A DNA stretch of 64,000 nucleotides from Candidatus Saccharimonadota bacterium. Lineage in GTDB: Bacteria; Patescibacteriota; Saccharimonadia; Saccharimonadales; Saccharimonadaceae. The stretch is from assembly GCA_017619315.1 (NCBI GenBank), contig JAFZSN010000003.1, positions 56,072 to 120,071 on the forward strand, given 5' to 3'. Positions 41,831-49,637 of the stretch are shown here, piece by piece (the first letter of the stretch is position 1; each line of letters opens with the position of its first letter). Under the pieces are notes generated by a model. The model did no database searches, was not told the origin of the DNA, and was given only the letters and a program-made list of their open reading frames with translations. The translations under genes were made by a program, and so were the position numbers.

Positions 41831-43207
41831 ATGAATTCATCTAAGAAAAACCAGGCAAAATCTACCCCCAAAAAAGACGTCGCCACCAGCCGCCACGCAA
41901 TCCGTTATTTCTTCGTCGGCGTCGGTGTTACCCTTGTAAACTATATTCTTTTTACTATACTGTCGAATCTCATCATCAAAAACAACGATTTTCTCTGGCT
42001 TTCCAACATGATCGCCACCGTTATTACTATCATTGTTGGCTACATTGCTCACTCCAACATCACTTGGAAAGAACGTAATGTTACCAAATCTTCAATCATC
42101 AGATTCTTTATTTGGAATATCTTAATTGCTATCATCGTCAACCCCGCCCTTGTCCAATTTTTCAGTATTTTCACCCCCGTTTACGAGTTTGCTCACAACA
42201 TCACTACTGCCATCAATCTTCCATTCACATATGAATTCGTCCTAACCACCGGATCTTTTGTCTTTACTGCTATCGTCGTAATGATACTTAATTTTCTATT
42301 CTACGACAGGTTTGTTTTTCCTAAATCCCACTCACCCAAAATCACCACCTCAAAATCCCCTATTTTAGAGCTCAGCATTAGAAACCAAGAACCCAAAGTT
42401 TCAATCGTTGTCCCTATTTATAATACTGAAAAATACCTCAAAGCCTGTCTTGACTCAATCACCAGCCAAACCTACAAAAACCTAGAAATCATCCTAGTAG
42501 ACGACGGAGCCACCGACGATTCTGGCAAAATCGCCGACAAATACGCGAAGAAAGACTCCCGTATCACCGTAATCCACCAAGAAAACCAAGGCCAATCCAC
42601 CGCCAGAAACAACGGCATTAAGAAAGCTACCGGTGACTATATCAGCTTCATTGACGCTGACGACAAAATCAAGCCGACTTTTATAACAGACCTCCTCACA
42701 CCATTTAGCGACGCCAACGCTTCCCTCTCTGTCTGCGGCATGCACTATAAACGTTTGAAACAGAACACCGCAAACGATGTTTACATCAATCCCCTTCGTC
42801 CCCCTCGTAAATCCGAATCAAGAAAAGCCTATATACTATATTTACTCGCCGTGGACGGCCGCATGTACTCATCCGTCAACAAACTCTACCGTACCAAAAC
42901 CGTCAAATCTCTCCAATTCGACAAAACCCTCAACTTCGCTGAAGACACTAAATTCGTCCTTGATTACTTGAAGAAAGCAAAAGGCGAAATCTCTTTTGTT
43001 CTCGAACCATTATATATTTACAACTTCGGCACCAGCACCAGCACCATCAACCGCACCGCCGTCAATTGGCAAAACTGGCAGACCTCCTACCAGAACCTCA
43101 AATCCTGGCTCGGCCCCCACTCCACCATCGCCGAAAAATTCTGGCTCCACACCATCCACCTCCGCTGGCGCATTTCTTTCATTCGCTCCAAAAAACGCAC
43201 TAAATAA
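41831..43207 (+). CDS. GtrA-like membrane domain fused to GT2 glycosyltransferase
   Basis: 458 residues from ATG 41831, which is 7 nt after TGTTATAAT (leaderless; the longer in-frame extension reads into uvrA and is rejected). N-terminal GtrA-type domain with four membrane helices (about 25-165; RHAIRYFFVGVGVTLVNYILFTIL), then a family-2 glycosyltransferase from ~188 (SIVVPIYNTEKYLKACLDSITSQTYKNLEIILVDDGATDD, then SFIDADDK). GtrA proteins move undecaprenyl-linked sugars. The fusion suggests coupled sugar transfer and lipid-carrier flipping for a surface polymer. Confidence 0.9.
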   Translation: MNSSKKNQAKSTPKKDVATSRHAIRYFFVGVGVTLVNYILFTILSNLIIKNNDFLWLSNMIATVITIIVGYIAHSNITWKERNVTKSSIIRFFIWNILIAIIVNPALVQFFSIFTPVYEFAHNITTAINLPFTYEFVLTTGSFVFTAIVVMILNFLFYDRFVFPKSHSPKITTSKSPILELSIRNQEPKVSIVVPIYNTEKYLKACLDSITSQTYKNLEIILVDDGATDDSGKIADKYAKKDSRITVIHQENQGQSTARNNGIKKATGDYISFIDADDKIKPTFITDLLTPFSDANASLSVCGMHYKRLKQNTANDVYINPLRPPRKSESRKAYILYLLAVDGRMYSSVNKLYRTKTVKSLQFDKTLNFAEDTKFVLDYLKKAKGEISFVLEPLYIYNFGTSTSTINRTAVNWQNWQTSYQNLKSWLGPHSTIAEKFWLHTIHLRWRISFIRSKKRTK

Positions 43208-43228
43208 ATCCCAAAATATGCTAAGATA
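43184..43228 (+). repeat. Direct repeat, copy 1 (3' end of GtrA-GT2 gene plus -10 region)
   Basis: About 40 of 45 bases match 44284-44328, exactly 1100 bp downstream. It covers the last codons of the GtrA-GT2 gene and a TATGCTAAGAT promoter-like box. Confidence 0.8.
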
Positions 43229-43258
43229 AAAGCATAAGTATTACAATGGAGGATTTTG

Positions 43259-44275
43259 ATGGAACAAGATAAAACCACTGGAGCACCCGTAACACCAGCA
43301 ACACCAGCAACACAAACACCAATGCCAATGGCAAACGACAAACCAAAATCCGGCAAAGGACTCAAAATAGCTACAGCTATAGCGTGCATCATAGCTGTTT
43401 GTGGTATCGGATTTGGCGTCTACGGAATAATAACAAAAAACGACAACACTCCAAACACCCCGTCTAACGAACCGAAAAAAGAAACGAGCAGCAACACCGA
43501 AGACCAAGAGTTGAACCCGTACGAAGAAAACGACCTAAAATACAAAACCCTTCGTTTACTGGGTTATCGCAACGGACTCTCCATAGGAGATTATTACGAT
43601 GATGGTTCTGGTGATTTTGTTGTCTACAAAGACTATATGCCTATAGCTAGCCTAATAAACAACGAGCTAGACGACAACCTTAAAACGTACATAACTCTAG
43701 AAACCACAATATCGGATAAAGAAAAAACCTGTAGTTATAACTGGACAGATGGCGTAAAGGCCGATATCGACACAGCCCTGGGTGAAGAGGCGAGCACAAT
43801 TTCCTTTGGTGATGGGGAGATTGATTGTATTTCTTATGACAGAGCAAACGACGATTATTATAATCTGTGGGGAGAGACTATGCCAAAAACAAACGGTTTG
43901 TCATCCAGTAATCCTACCGGTGGCGACTATGCTTATGGCTCTAATTTAGATGCTTACTATTATCATATTATCGGCGGAAGAGGAGGAACCTGTTCAAATT
44001 ACGCTGTGGGCAAAATCCTTAAAACAGACAAAAACCAAAACTATGCCTCCGTTGATATTAATGTAGGATCACTCAATATATGCATGGACAACCCTGGAGA
44101 ACTTCGCTCAGACATTGTAGACGGAGAGATCATCAAGACCATCGAACAAGATAATTTAAATTGGAATAATCTAGAGTTCGCAGACAACGATTATAGTTCA
44201 TTCCAATCATATCGCCTCACATTTAAGAAAAACTCAAAAGGAATCTACTCCTTCTCTGCCATTGAAAAAATCTAA
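43259..44275 (+). CDS. Membrane-anchored extracytoplasmic protein, unknown
   Basis: 338 residues from ATG 43259 (TGGAGG upstream). Pro/Thr-rich head (TPATPATQTPMP), one membrane helix (about 38-60, IATAIACIIAVCGIGFGVYGII), an Asn/Thr/Ser/Glu linker, and a ~250-residue external domain with several Cys (DKEKTCSYNW, GDGEIDCISYD, GGTCSNYAVG, LNICMDNP) that could form disulfides. Not recognised. It is flanked by a 45-bp direct repeat, suggesting it was inserted between the GtrA-GT2 gene and the ABC exporter. Confidence 0.83.
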   Translation: MEQDKTTGAPVTPATPATQTPMPMANDKPKSGKGLKIATAIACIIAVCGIGFGVYGIITKNDNTPNTPSNEPKKETSSNTEDQELNPYEENDLKYKTLRLLGYRNGLSIGDYYDDGSGDFVVYKDYMPIASLINNELDDNLKTYITLETTISDKEKTCSYNWTDGVKADIDTALGEEASTISFGDGEIDCISYDRANDDYYNLWGETMPKTNGLSSSNPTGGDYAYGSNLDAYYYHIIGGRGGTCSNYAVGKILKTDKNQNYASVDINVGSLNICMDNPGELRSDIVDGEIIKTIEQDNLNWNNLEFADNDYSSFQSYRLTFKKNSKGIYSFSAIEKI

Positions 44276-44283
44276 AGCACTCT

Positions 44284-44328
44284 CGCTCCAAAAAACGCGC
44301 CAAATAATCCCCAAAATATGCTAAAATA
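44284..44328 (+). repeat. Direct repeat, copy 2 (promoter region of the exporter permease)
   Basis: Partner of 43184-43228. Contains the extended -10 TATGCTAAAAT used by the permease gene. Confidence 0.8.
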
Positions 44329-44338
44329 GATATCGTAT

Positions 44339-45151
44339 ATGAGTATTCCTCGTGTTTTAAACCGCAAAAACCGTATTCTATTAAAAGAGCTAACCAAGAC
44401 GGACTTCAAACTCCGTTACCAAGGCTCTGTCCTTGGCTACCTCTGGGCTCTGCTGAGACCACTGATGATGTTCGCTATCCTCTACATTGTCTTTGCAAAG
44501 CTTTTAAAGTTTGGTAGCGACATACCCCACTACCCTGTTTATCTTCTTTGTGGCACATCTATGTGGAGCTTCTTTACCGAATGTACCTCTCAAGGCATCC
44601 AAGCCATCGTTTCTCGTGGCGATCTCCTCAGGAAAATCAGCTTCCCAAAATATATCGTAGTTGTTTCCGCTACTCTAACCGCCGTAATCAATATGCTTAT
44701 TAATCTTGTAGTGATTATCATTTTTGCCCTCTTAAATGGTGTTACCCCGTCTTGGGGGTGGTTCCTCATCTTCATTCCTCTTTTTGGCTTATATTTATTG
44801 TCTCTTGGCATTGCCTTTCTACTCGGCTCCATAAACGTTAAGTATCGAGACATTACCTCGATCTGGGATGTTATCGTTCAAGCCCTCTTTTATGCCGTAC
44901 CGATCATCTATCCAATATCCATGGTCGCTTCTTCTAGCGAAGCCGCCGCTAAAGTTATTCTCGCAAACCCCATTTCTCAATGCATCCAAGATATACGTTA
45001 TTTTCTAATAACTGATGAAACAATTACCACCTGGAATTATATAGATAATCCATTTGTTAAGGCCATCCCAATCCTTATCATCTTCTTTTTCCTCATCGTA
45101 GGTGCTCTTGTTTTTCGTCGTAAATCTAAGTTCTTTGCGGAGGAAGTATAA
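44339..45151 (+). CDS. ABC-2 polysaccharide/teichoic acid exporter permease (Wzm/TagG-like)
   Basis: 270 residues, six predicted membrane helices, with the amphipathic head LLKELTKTDFKLRYQGSVLGYLWALLRPLMMF typical of ABC-2 polysaccharide exporters. Exports a lipid-linked polymer across the membrane with its ATPase partner, whose ATG overlaps this stop by one base. The extended -10 TGCTAAAAT ends about 11 nt before the ATG, so the leader is ~5 nt. Confidence 0.93.
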   Translation: MSIPRVLNRKNRILLKELTKTDFKLRYQGSVLGYLWALLRPLMMFAILYIVFAKLLKFGSDIPHYPVYLLCGTSMWSFFTECTSQGIQAIVSRGDLLRKISFPKYIVVVSATLTAVINMLINLVVIIIFALLNGVTPSWGWFLIFIPLFGLYLLSLGIAFLLGSINVKYRDITSIWDVIVQALFYAVPIIYPISMVASSSEAAAKVILANPISQCIQDIRYFLITDETITTWNYIDNPFVKAIPILIIFFFLIVGALVFRRKSKFFAEEV

Positions 45152-45927
45152 TGAAACGTTCTATTGGTAATCGTACTGAAATAAGTACAGACAACGACAT
45201 CGCAATAAGCGTCAAAAATCTACATAAAAGCTTCAAGCTCCCTACAGAACAAGCCTTCGGTTTAAAACAAGCTATCTTCAATCGCCTCCGTGGCATCAAA
45301 GGCTATAAGGAACAAAAAGTTCTAAAAGGTCTTGATTTCGAAATCAAAAAAGGCGAATTCATTGGTATTGTTGGCCGCAATGGCTCAGGCAAATCCACCC
45401 TGCTTAAAATACTTGCCGGTATTTATTATCCCGAAAAAGGTGAAATTGTAGTTGATGGTGCGCTCGTACCCTTCATCGAACTAGGAGTAGGTTTTAACCC
45501 CGAACTCACTGGTCGCGAAAACGTCTACATGAACGGAGCCCTGCTCGGCTTCTCCAACGAAGAAATGGACACCATGTATGACGACATCTGGGAGTTCGCC
45601 GAGCTTAAAGACTTCCAAGATCAAAAATTGAAGAATTATTCATCCGGTATGCAAGTTCGCCTCGCATTCTCTATCGCTATCCGTGCCCAAGGCGACATCC
45701 TACTTCTTGACGAAGTCCTCGCCGTTGGCGATGCCGCCTTCCAACGAAAATGCAGTAACTACTTTGCTAGCCTCAAAGAACACAATCAGACAGTTATTCT
45801 CGTTACCCATTCTATGGAAAACGTTCGCAAGTTCTGCGACCGAGCTATTCTTATCGAAGACGGTAAAATCATCAAGGACGGTGATCCAAAAAAGGTCGCT
45901 GAAGCCTACACAAACCTCTGGCAGTAA
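45151..45927 (+). CDS. ABC exporter ATPase (Wzt/TagH-like)
   Basis: 258 residues. Walker A GIVGRNGSGKSTLLKIL, signature YSSGMQVRLAFS, Walker B DILLLDEVLAVGD and switch His VILVTHSMENV. Energises the Wzm-like permease. It lacks the C-terminal carbohydrate-binding domain of large Wzt proteins, so substrate choice probably resembles the TagH/short Wzt class. Ends 5 bp from the convergent GT2 gene. Confidence 0.95.
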   Translation: MKRSIGNRTEISTDNDIAISVKNLHKSFKLPTEQAFGLKQAIFNRLRGIKGYKEQKVLKGLDFEIKKGEFIGIVGRNGSGKSTLLKILAGIYYPEKGEIVVDGALVPFIELGVGFNPELTGRENVYMNGALLGFSNEEMDTMYDDIWEFAELKDFQDQKLKNYSSGMQVRLAFSIAIRAQGDILLLDEVLAVGDAAFQRKCSNYFASLKEHNQTVILVTHSMENVRKFCDRAILIEDGKIIKDGDPKKVAEAYTNLWQ

Positions 45928-45932
45928 AACAT

Positions 45933-46865
45933 CTATTCGTGACGGATTTTCCGGAAAACTACATATAGTTTTCCATCACAATTATTCACCAGCCAAATAT
46001 ACAATCTCAGTTTCTTACTTATAAACTTATTCCTAAGTAGCTCTCCCTTGTGATCCTTCACCCATTTCATCCCTTTTTGAAGATAGCTCTTATCCACATC
46101 ACCAGAAATCGCAAAATCCATCCATGCTAGCTTCGCGGTCAGCATGGCTATCTCGGCCGCCTGCCGGAGATCAGTCCCCTGCTTGAAATACAAAACCGCC
46201 TCCTTTGCCGCCTGCTCTCGCGACTTTAGTTTTTCTTCTTTCTTATCTTTATTCGTGATGCTCCCTCCCCTCTCCACATAAACATACAACGACTCACCAA
46301 CATAAGCTACTATACCAGCCTTGCTCAGCAGCTTATAAGTCGTCAACGTGTCCTCATAATTCCTACCCTCTGGATACAACACGTCATCAAACAACGCCCG
46401 CTTATACATTTTGTTCCAAGCGATCACTTCCATATTATTTTGCCCAAGGAGCAACCTAATAGCTGCATCCTCCCCAGTTATTTTTTGGGCTTCTGGAACT
46501 TCGTTGTTAAATCCGCACACTACAATATCGGCATCACATTTCTCCGCAGCATTCACCAGTTTCTTTGCAAAATCCTTTTTCACATAATCATCGCTATCCA
46601 CTAAGCATATATAATCGCCTTTAGCTTTCTTAATCCCGAAGTTCCTCGCGCTAGACAGTCCACCATTCTTCTTATGAAAAACTCTTATTCTTTTATCCTT
46701 CTTCGCACACCCATCGCACATCTCTCCCGACCCATCCGTCGAACCATCATCCACTACGATAATCTCGATGTATTCATAGCTTTGGCCCGCCAAAGACTCC
46801 AAACACTTCAAAACATATTCCCCCACGTTATAAACCGGTACAATTATTGATACAAGCGGTTTCAT
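45933..46865 (-). CDS. Family 2 glycosyltransferase
   Basis: 310 residues, GT-A fold: VSIIVPVYNVGEYVLKCLESLAGQSYEYIEIIVVDDGSTDGS, then DYICLVDSDDYV (DxD), and acceptor-side MEVIAWNKMYKRALF. Uses a nucleotide sugar to extend a surface glycan at the inner face of the membrane. Coupled to galE by a 4-nt overlap, so UDP-galactose is a plausible donor (inference). Confidence 0.93.
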   Translation of the reverse strand: MKPLVSIIVPVYNVGEYVLKCLESLAGQSYEYIEIIVVDDGSTDGSGEMCDGCAKKDKRIRVFHKKNGGLSSARNFGIKKAKGDYICLVDSDDYVKKDFAKKLVNAAEKCDADIVVCGFNNEVPEAQKITGEDAAIRLLLGQNNMEVIAWNKMYKRALFDDVLYPEGRNYEDTLTTYKLLSKAGIVAYVGESLYVYVERGGSITNKDKKEEKLKSREQAAKEAVLYFKQGTDLRQAAEIAMLTAKLAWMDFAISGDVDKSYLQKGMKWVKDHKGELLRNKFISKKLRLYIWLVNNCDGKLYVVFRKIRHE

Positions 46866-47869
46866 TTTTCCTTCAAATGGTTTAGATAATTAATGGTGTC
46901 ATTCATCGCATCATCAATAGTAAGCTCCGTCTTCCATCCAAGTTCTCTTTCTGCCCTCCCAGGATTTGCGCAAATTTCAGCAAGATCCCCTGCTCTCCGC
47001 TCAACAACTTCATACGGCAACTTCTTCCCGCCACTCGCCTTTTCAAACGCCGCAATCATTTCAAGCACCGACGTGCCTTTTCCGGTCCCAAGATTATAAA
47101 TAGAAATACCGGACTTGATTTTATTAATCGCAGCCACATGACCCTTAGCAAGATCCACCACATGAATGTAGTCTCTCACACCAGTACCATCAACCGTATC
47201 ATAATCATCACCGTACACTTTCAACTTTTCAATCTCACCCGTAGATACCTTCATTATGATCGGCATCAAATTGTTCGGAATATCATTCGGGTCCTCGCCA
47301 ATCAACCCGGATGGATGCGTCCCTACCGGGTTGAAGTAACGCAAAATTGTCACCTCGAACTCTTTATTGGCAACAGCAACATCTTTCAATATTTCCTCGA
47401 TCATATATTTGGTTCTACCATAAGGATTCGTGATTCCAACACCAGTCTGCATGTCTTCCGTGAGCTCCGCCACGCCTTGATCACCATATACTGTCGCAGA
47501 AGACGAGAAGATGATCTTATTTACGCCATGCTTTTTCATGCACTCTAATAGATTAATCGTCCCGCCCACATTATTCTCATAGTATTTCAGTGGCTTCTCT
47601 ACTGACTCCCCCACGGCCTTAAGCCCTGCAAAATGAATCACAAGGTCGTAGTCACCCTCAGCGAACATCTTATCCATCCCATCTTTATCTAGCAAATCTA
47701 CTTCATAAAATTTCGGCTTAACCCCAGAGATTTCCGCAATCTTATCCAGTACTTCAATCTTACTATTGAACAAATTATCCATTATCTCAACTTCGTAACC
47801 AAGCTTAATCAGCTCAATCGCTGTATGTGATCCAATATATCCAGTCCCCCCAGTTAATAATACTTTCAT
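46862..47869 (-). CDS. galE: UDP-glucose 4-epimerase
   Basis: 335 residues, extended SDR fold. NAD-binding GGTGYIGSHTAIELIKLGYEVEIMDNL at the N-terminus, FSSSATVYGD with the catalytic Ser region, catalytic YGRTK (Tyr-x-x-x-Lys), and the C-terminal NPGRAERELGWK. Interconverts UDP-glucose and UDP-galactose in the cytoplasm, supplying galactose to the neighbouring glycan genes. Confidence 0.97.
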   Translation of the reverse strand: MKVLLTGGTGYIGSHTAIELIKLGYEVEIMDNLFNSKIEVLDKIAEISGVKPKFYEVDLLDKDGMDKMFAEGDYDLVIHFAGLKAVGESVEKPLKYYENNVGGTINLLECMKKHGVNKIIFSSSATVYGDQGVAELTEDMQTGVGITNPYGRTKYMIEEILKDVAVANKEFEVTILRYFNPVGTHPSGLIGEDPNDIPNNLMPIIMKVSTGEIEKLKVYGDDYDTVDGTGVRDYIHVVDLAKGHVAAINKIKSGISIYNLGTGKGTSVLEMIAAFEKASGGKKLPYEVVERRAGDLAEICANPGRAERELGWKTELTIDDAMNDTINYLNHLKEK

Positions 47870-47984
47870 TTTCTCTCCTTTTCTCTATTATATAACGGTA
47901 AGGTCTTTTCTGCAAAAACAACCATTACTCGAAAAATAACACCCAATACGCTAGCCATAATTTATGATATAATTATTACTAATT

Positions 47985-49637
47985 ATGAGTAATGGGGTCA
48001 AAAGAGCATTGTTTCTATTGCCAGCGATCATATTATCGTTTGTTGCTAGCTTTATGGTTTTTCTCTACGAACCAATAACCCTTTATGCTAACAACATTAA
48101 TGATTTTTGGTTTGATTTTTACACGCTAATTGGTCCGTCCCTACTATTCTTTTTCCTCTCATTCCTAGCCCTAGCAGTTGCGCTTATCGTCGTAGCCGTA
48201 ATCTCAAAAAATAAAAAACACCTAAACTTATATTATATAGTTGTATCTATTTTCAGTCTATTACTCATCTGCTCCTATATTCATAGTAACTTTCTCGCAA
48301 ACTTTCTTCCCCCACTAGATGGGACTTCGTTTGACTGGAGTGACCCCACTGCAAACATAGTTTCAATTGTTGTATGCGTTATCCTCATAGGACTCCTCAT
48401 ATTTAGCCTTGTCAAGATTAAGCCACAAAAAACATCAAAATACTGCACTTATATTAATTCTGCTATTTTCGCCATGCTTCTCGTTTCGCTTCTGTCTACC
48501 ATAGCGACTACGGATGCTCTTAAGCCAAAAGAGTTTACGCCTATTGCTACCACGAAGAACCTTAATCTAGTTTCAAACAACAACAACTATCTGATACTCC
48601 TCGTCGATGCTGTCGATTCGACACATTTCAACAAAATAGTCTCAAACAGTAAAGACTACCAAAGAATATTCAAGGATTTCTCTTATTTCCCAGACACTCT
48701 TTCAGGCTATGCTTTCACAAGAGATTCTGTCCCATTCATTTTCTCCGGTGAATGGAACGAAAACCAAACTTCCTTTTCTGAATACTCTACTAACGCGTTC
48801 AATAACTCTAAATTCTTTGCCAAATTAGCGGAAGAAGGATACAATAGAAATTTTTACAACTACGACTTCGTCTGGAATGACACTAAATCTCTCGAATTCA
48901 GCAATACTATACCTCTTGAAAGAATTGTTCAGAAAAAACCCCTACTAAAACAGGAGGCGAAATTCTTCCTTTATAAAGCGCTCCCATTCCCATTAAAGTT
49001 CCTATCAAAAATTGAAACCCTTGACTTTTCGCTTGCCCAAGCCCCACAAAAGGGAGAACCATACTCATGGAACGATGTCAACTTTTATACTCAATATTTA
49101 GAACATCCACTTACAAAAACAGACCAAAACTATTTCCAGTACATCCACATCGAAGGAGCGCACGTACCTTTCAATCTTGATTCAAATGTTACATTACTCC
49201 CAGATACAGAAGAAGGAACATATGAAGACAAAATTGAATCTACTATTAAAATCATCGACAAATATCTAGCCAGACTAAAGAATAGCGACGCATACAATAA
49301 TTCCACCATTATTATACTAGCAGATCACGGCTTCAATATCGACGGGACTAACCGCGCAAACCCCATACTATATATCAAAGGAAAATCGGAAAAACACGAC
49401 AAAATGGTAGTCTCAGATAAACAAATCTCATATGCTGATTTGTACAACGGTTTTATAGAACTACTCGATAATAAATCAAGCACCGAAATCTTTAAAGATA
49501 TTCCAACAGAAGGCAGGATAAGAAGATATCTTTATAATGGATTCAACGAAGAAGAACATATGTATGAGTACGAACAAACCGGTCATGCATGGGAAGCAGA
49601 CAAATTAAAACCAACTGGAAGGGAGTTTGATCTATGA
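47985..49637 (+). CDS. EptA/LtaS-like membrane phosphotransferase (sulfatase superfamily)
   Basis: 550 residues. About five N-terminal membrane helices (to residue ~175), then an extracellular alkaline-phosphatase-fold domain: NNNYLILLVDAVDSTHF (metal-binding Asp), GYAFTRDSVPFIFSGEW near 243 (candidate Thr nucleophile in a T-x-x-S-V-P-x-x-F-S pattern like EptA), YIHIEGAHVPF and IIILADHGFN near 446. Probably transfers a phospho-alcohol group to a surface polymer. The extended -10 TGATATAAT ends 11 nt before the ATG. Stop overlaps the next ATG (ATGA). Confidence 0.85.
   Translation: MSNGVKRALFLLPAIILSFVASFMVFLYEPITLYANNINDFWFDFYTLIGPSLLFFFLSFLALAVALIVVAVISKNKKHLNLYYIVVSIFSLLLICSYIHSNFLANFLPPLDGTSFDWSDPTANIVSIVVCVILIGLLIFSLVKIKPQKTSKYCTYINSAIFAMLLVSLLSTIATTDALKPKEFTPIATTKNLNLVSNNNNYLILLVDAVDSTHFNKIVSNSKDYQRIFKDFSYFPDTLSGYAFTRDSVPFIFSGEWNENQTSFSEYSTNAFNNSKFFAKLAEEGYNRNFYNYDFVWNDTKSLEFSNTIPLERIVQKKPLLKQEAKFFLYKALPFPLKFLSKIETLDFSLAQAPQKGEPYSWNDVNFYTQYLEHPLTKTDQNYFQYIHIEGAHVPFNLDSNVTLLPDTEEGTYEDKIESTIKIIDKYLARLKNSDAYNNSTIIILADHGFNIDGTNRANPILYIKGKSEKHDKMVVSDKQISYADLYNGFIELLDNKSSTEIFKDIPTEGRIRRYLYNGFNEEEHMYEYEQTGHAWEADKLKPTGREFDL

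Noticed and set aside
43184-44328. Insertion sequence
   Set aside because: The unit between the direct repeats encodes a membrane-anchored surface protein, with no transposase and no terminal inverted repeats.
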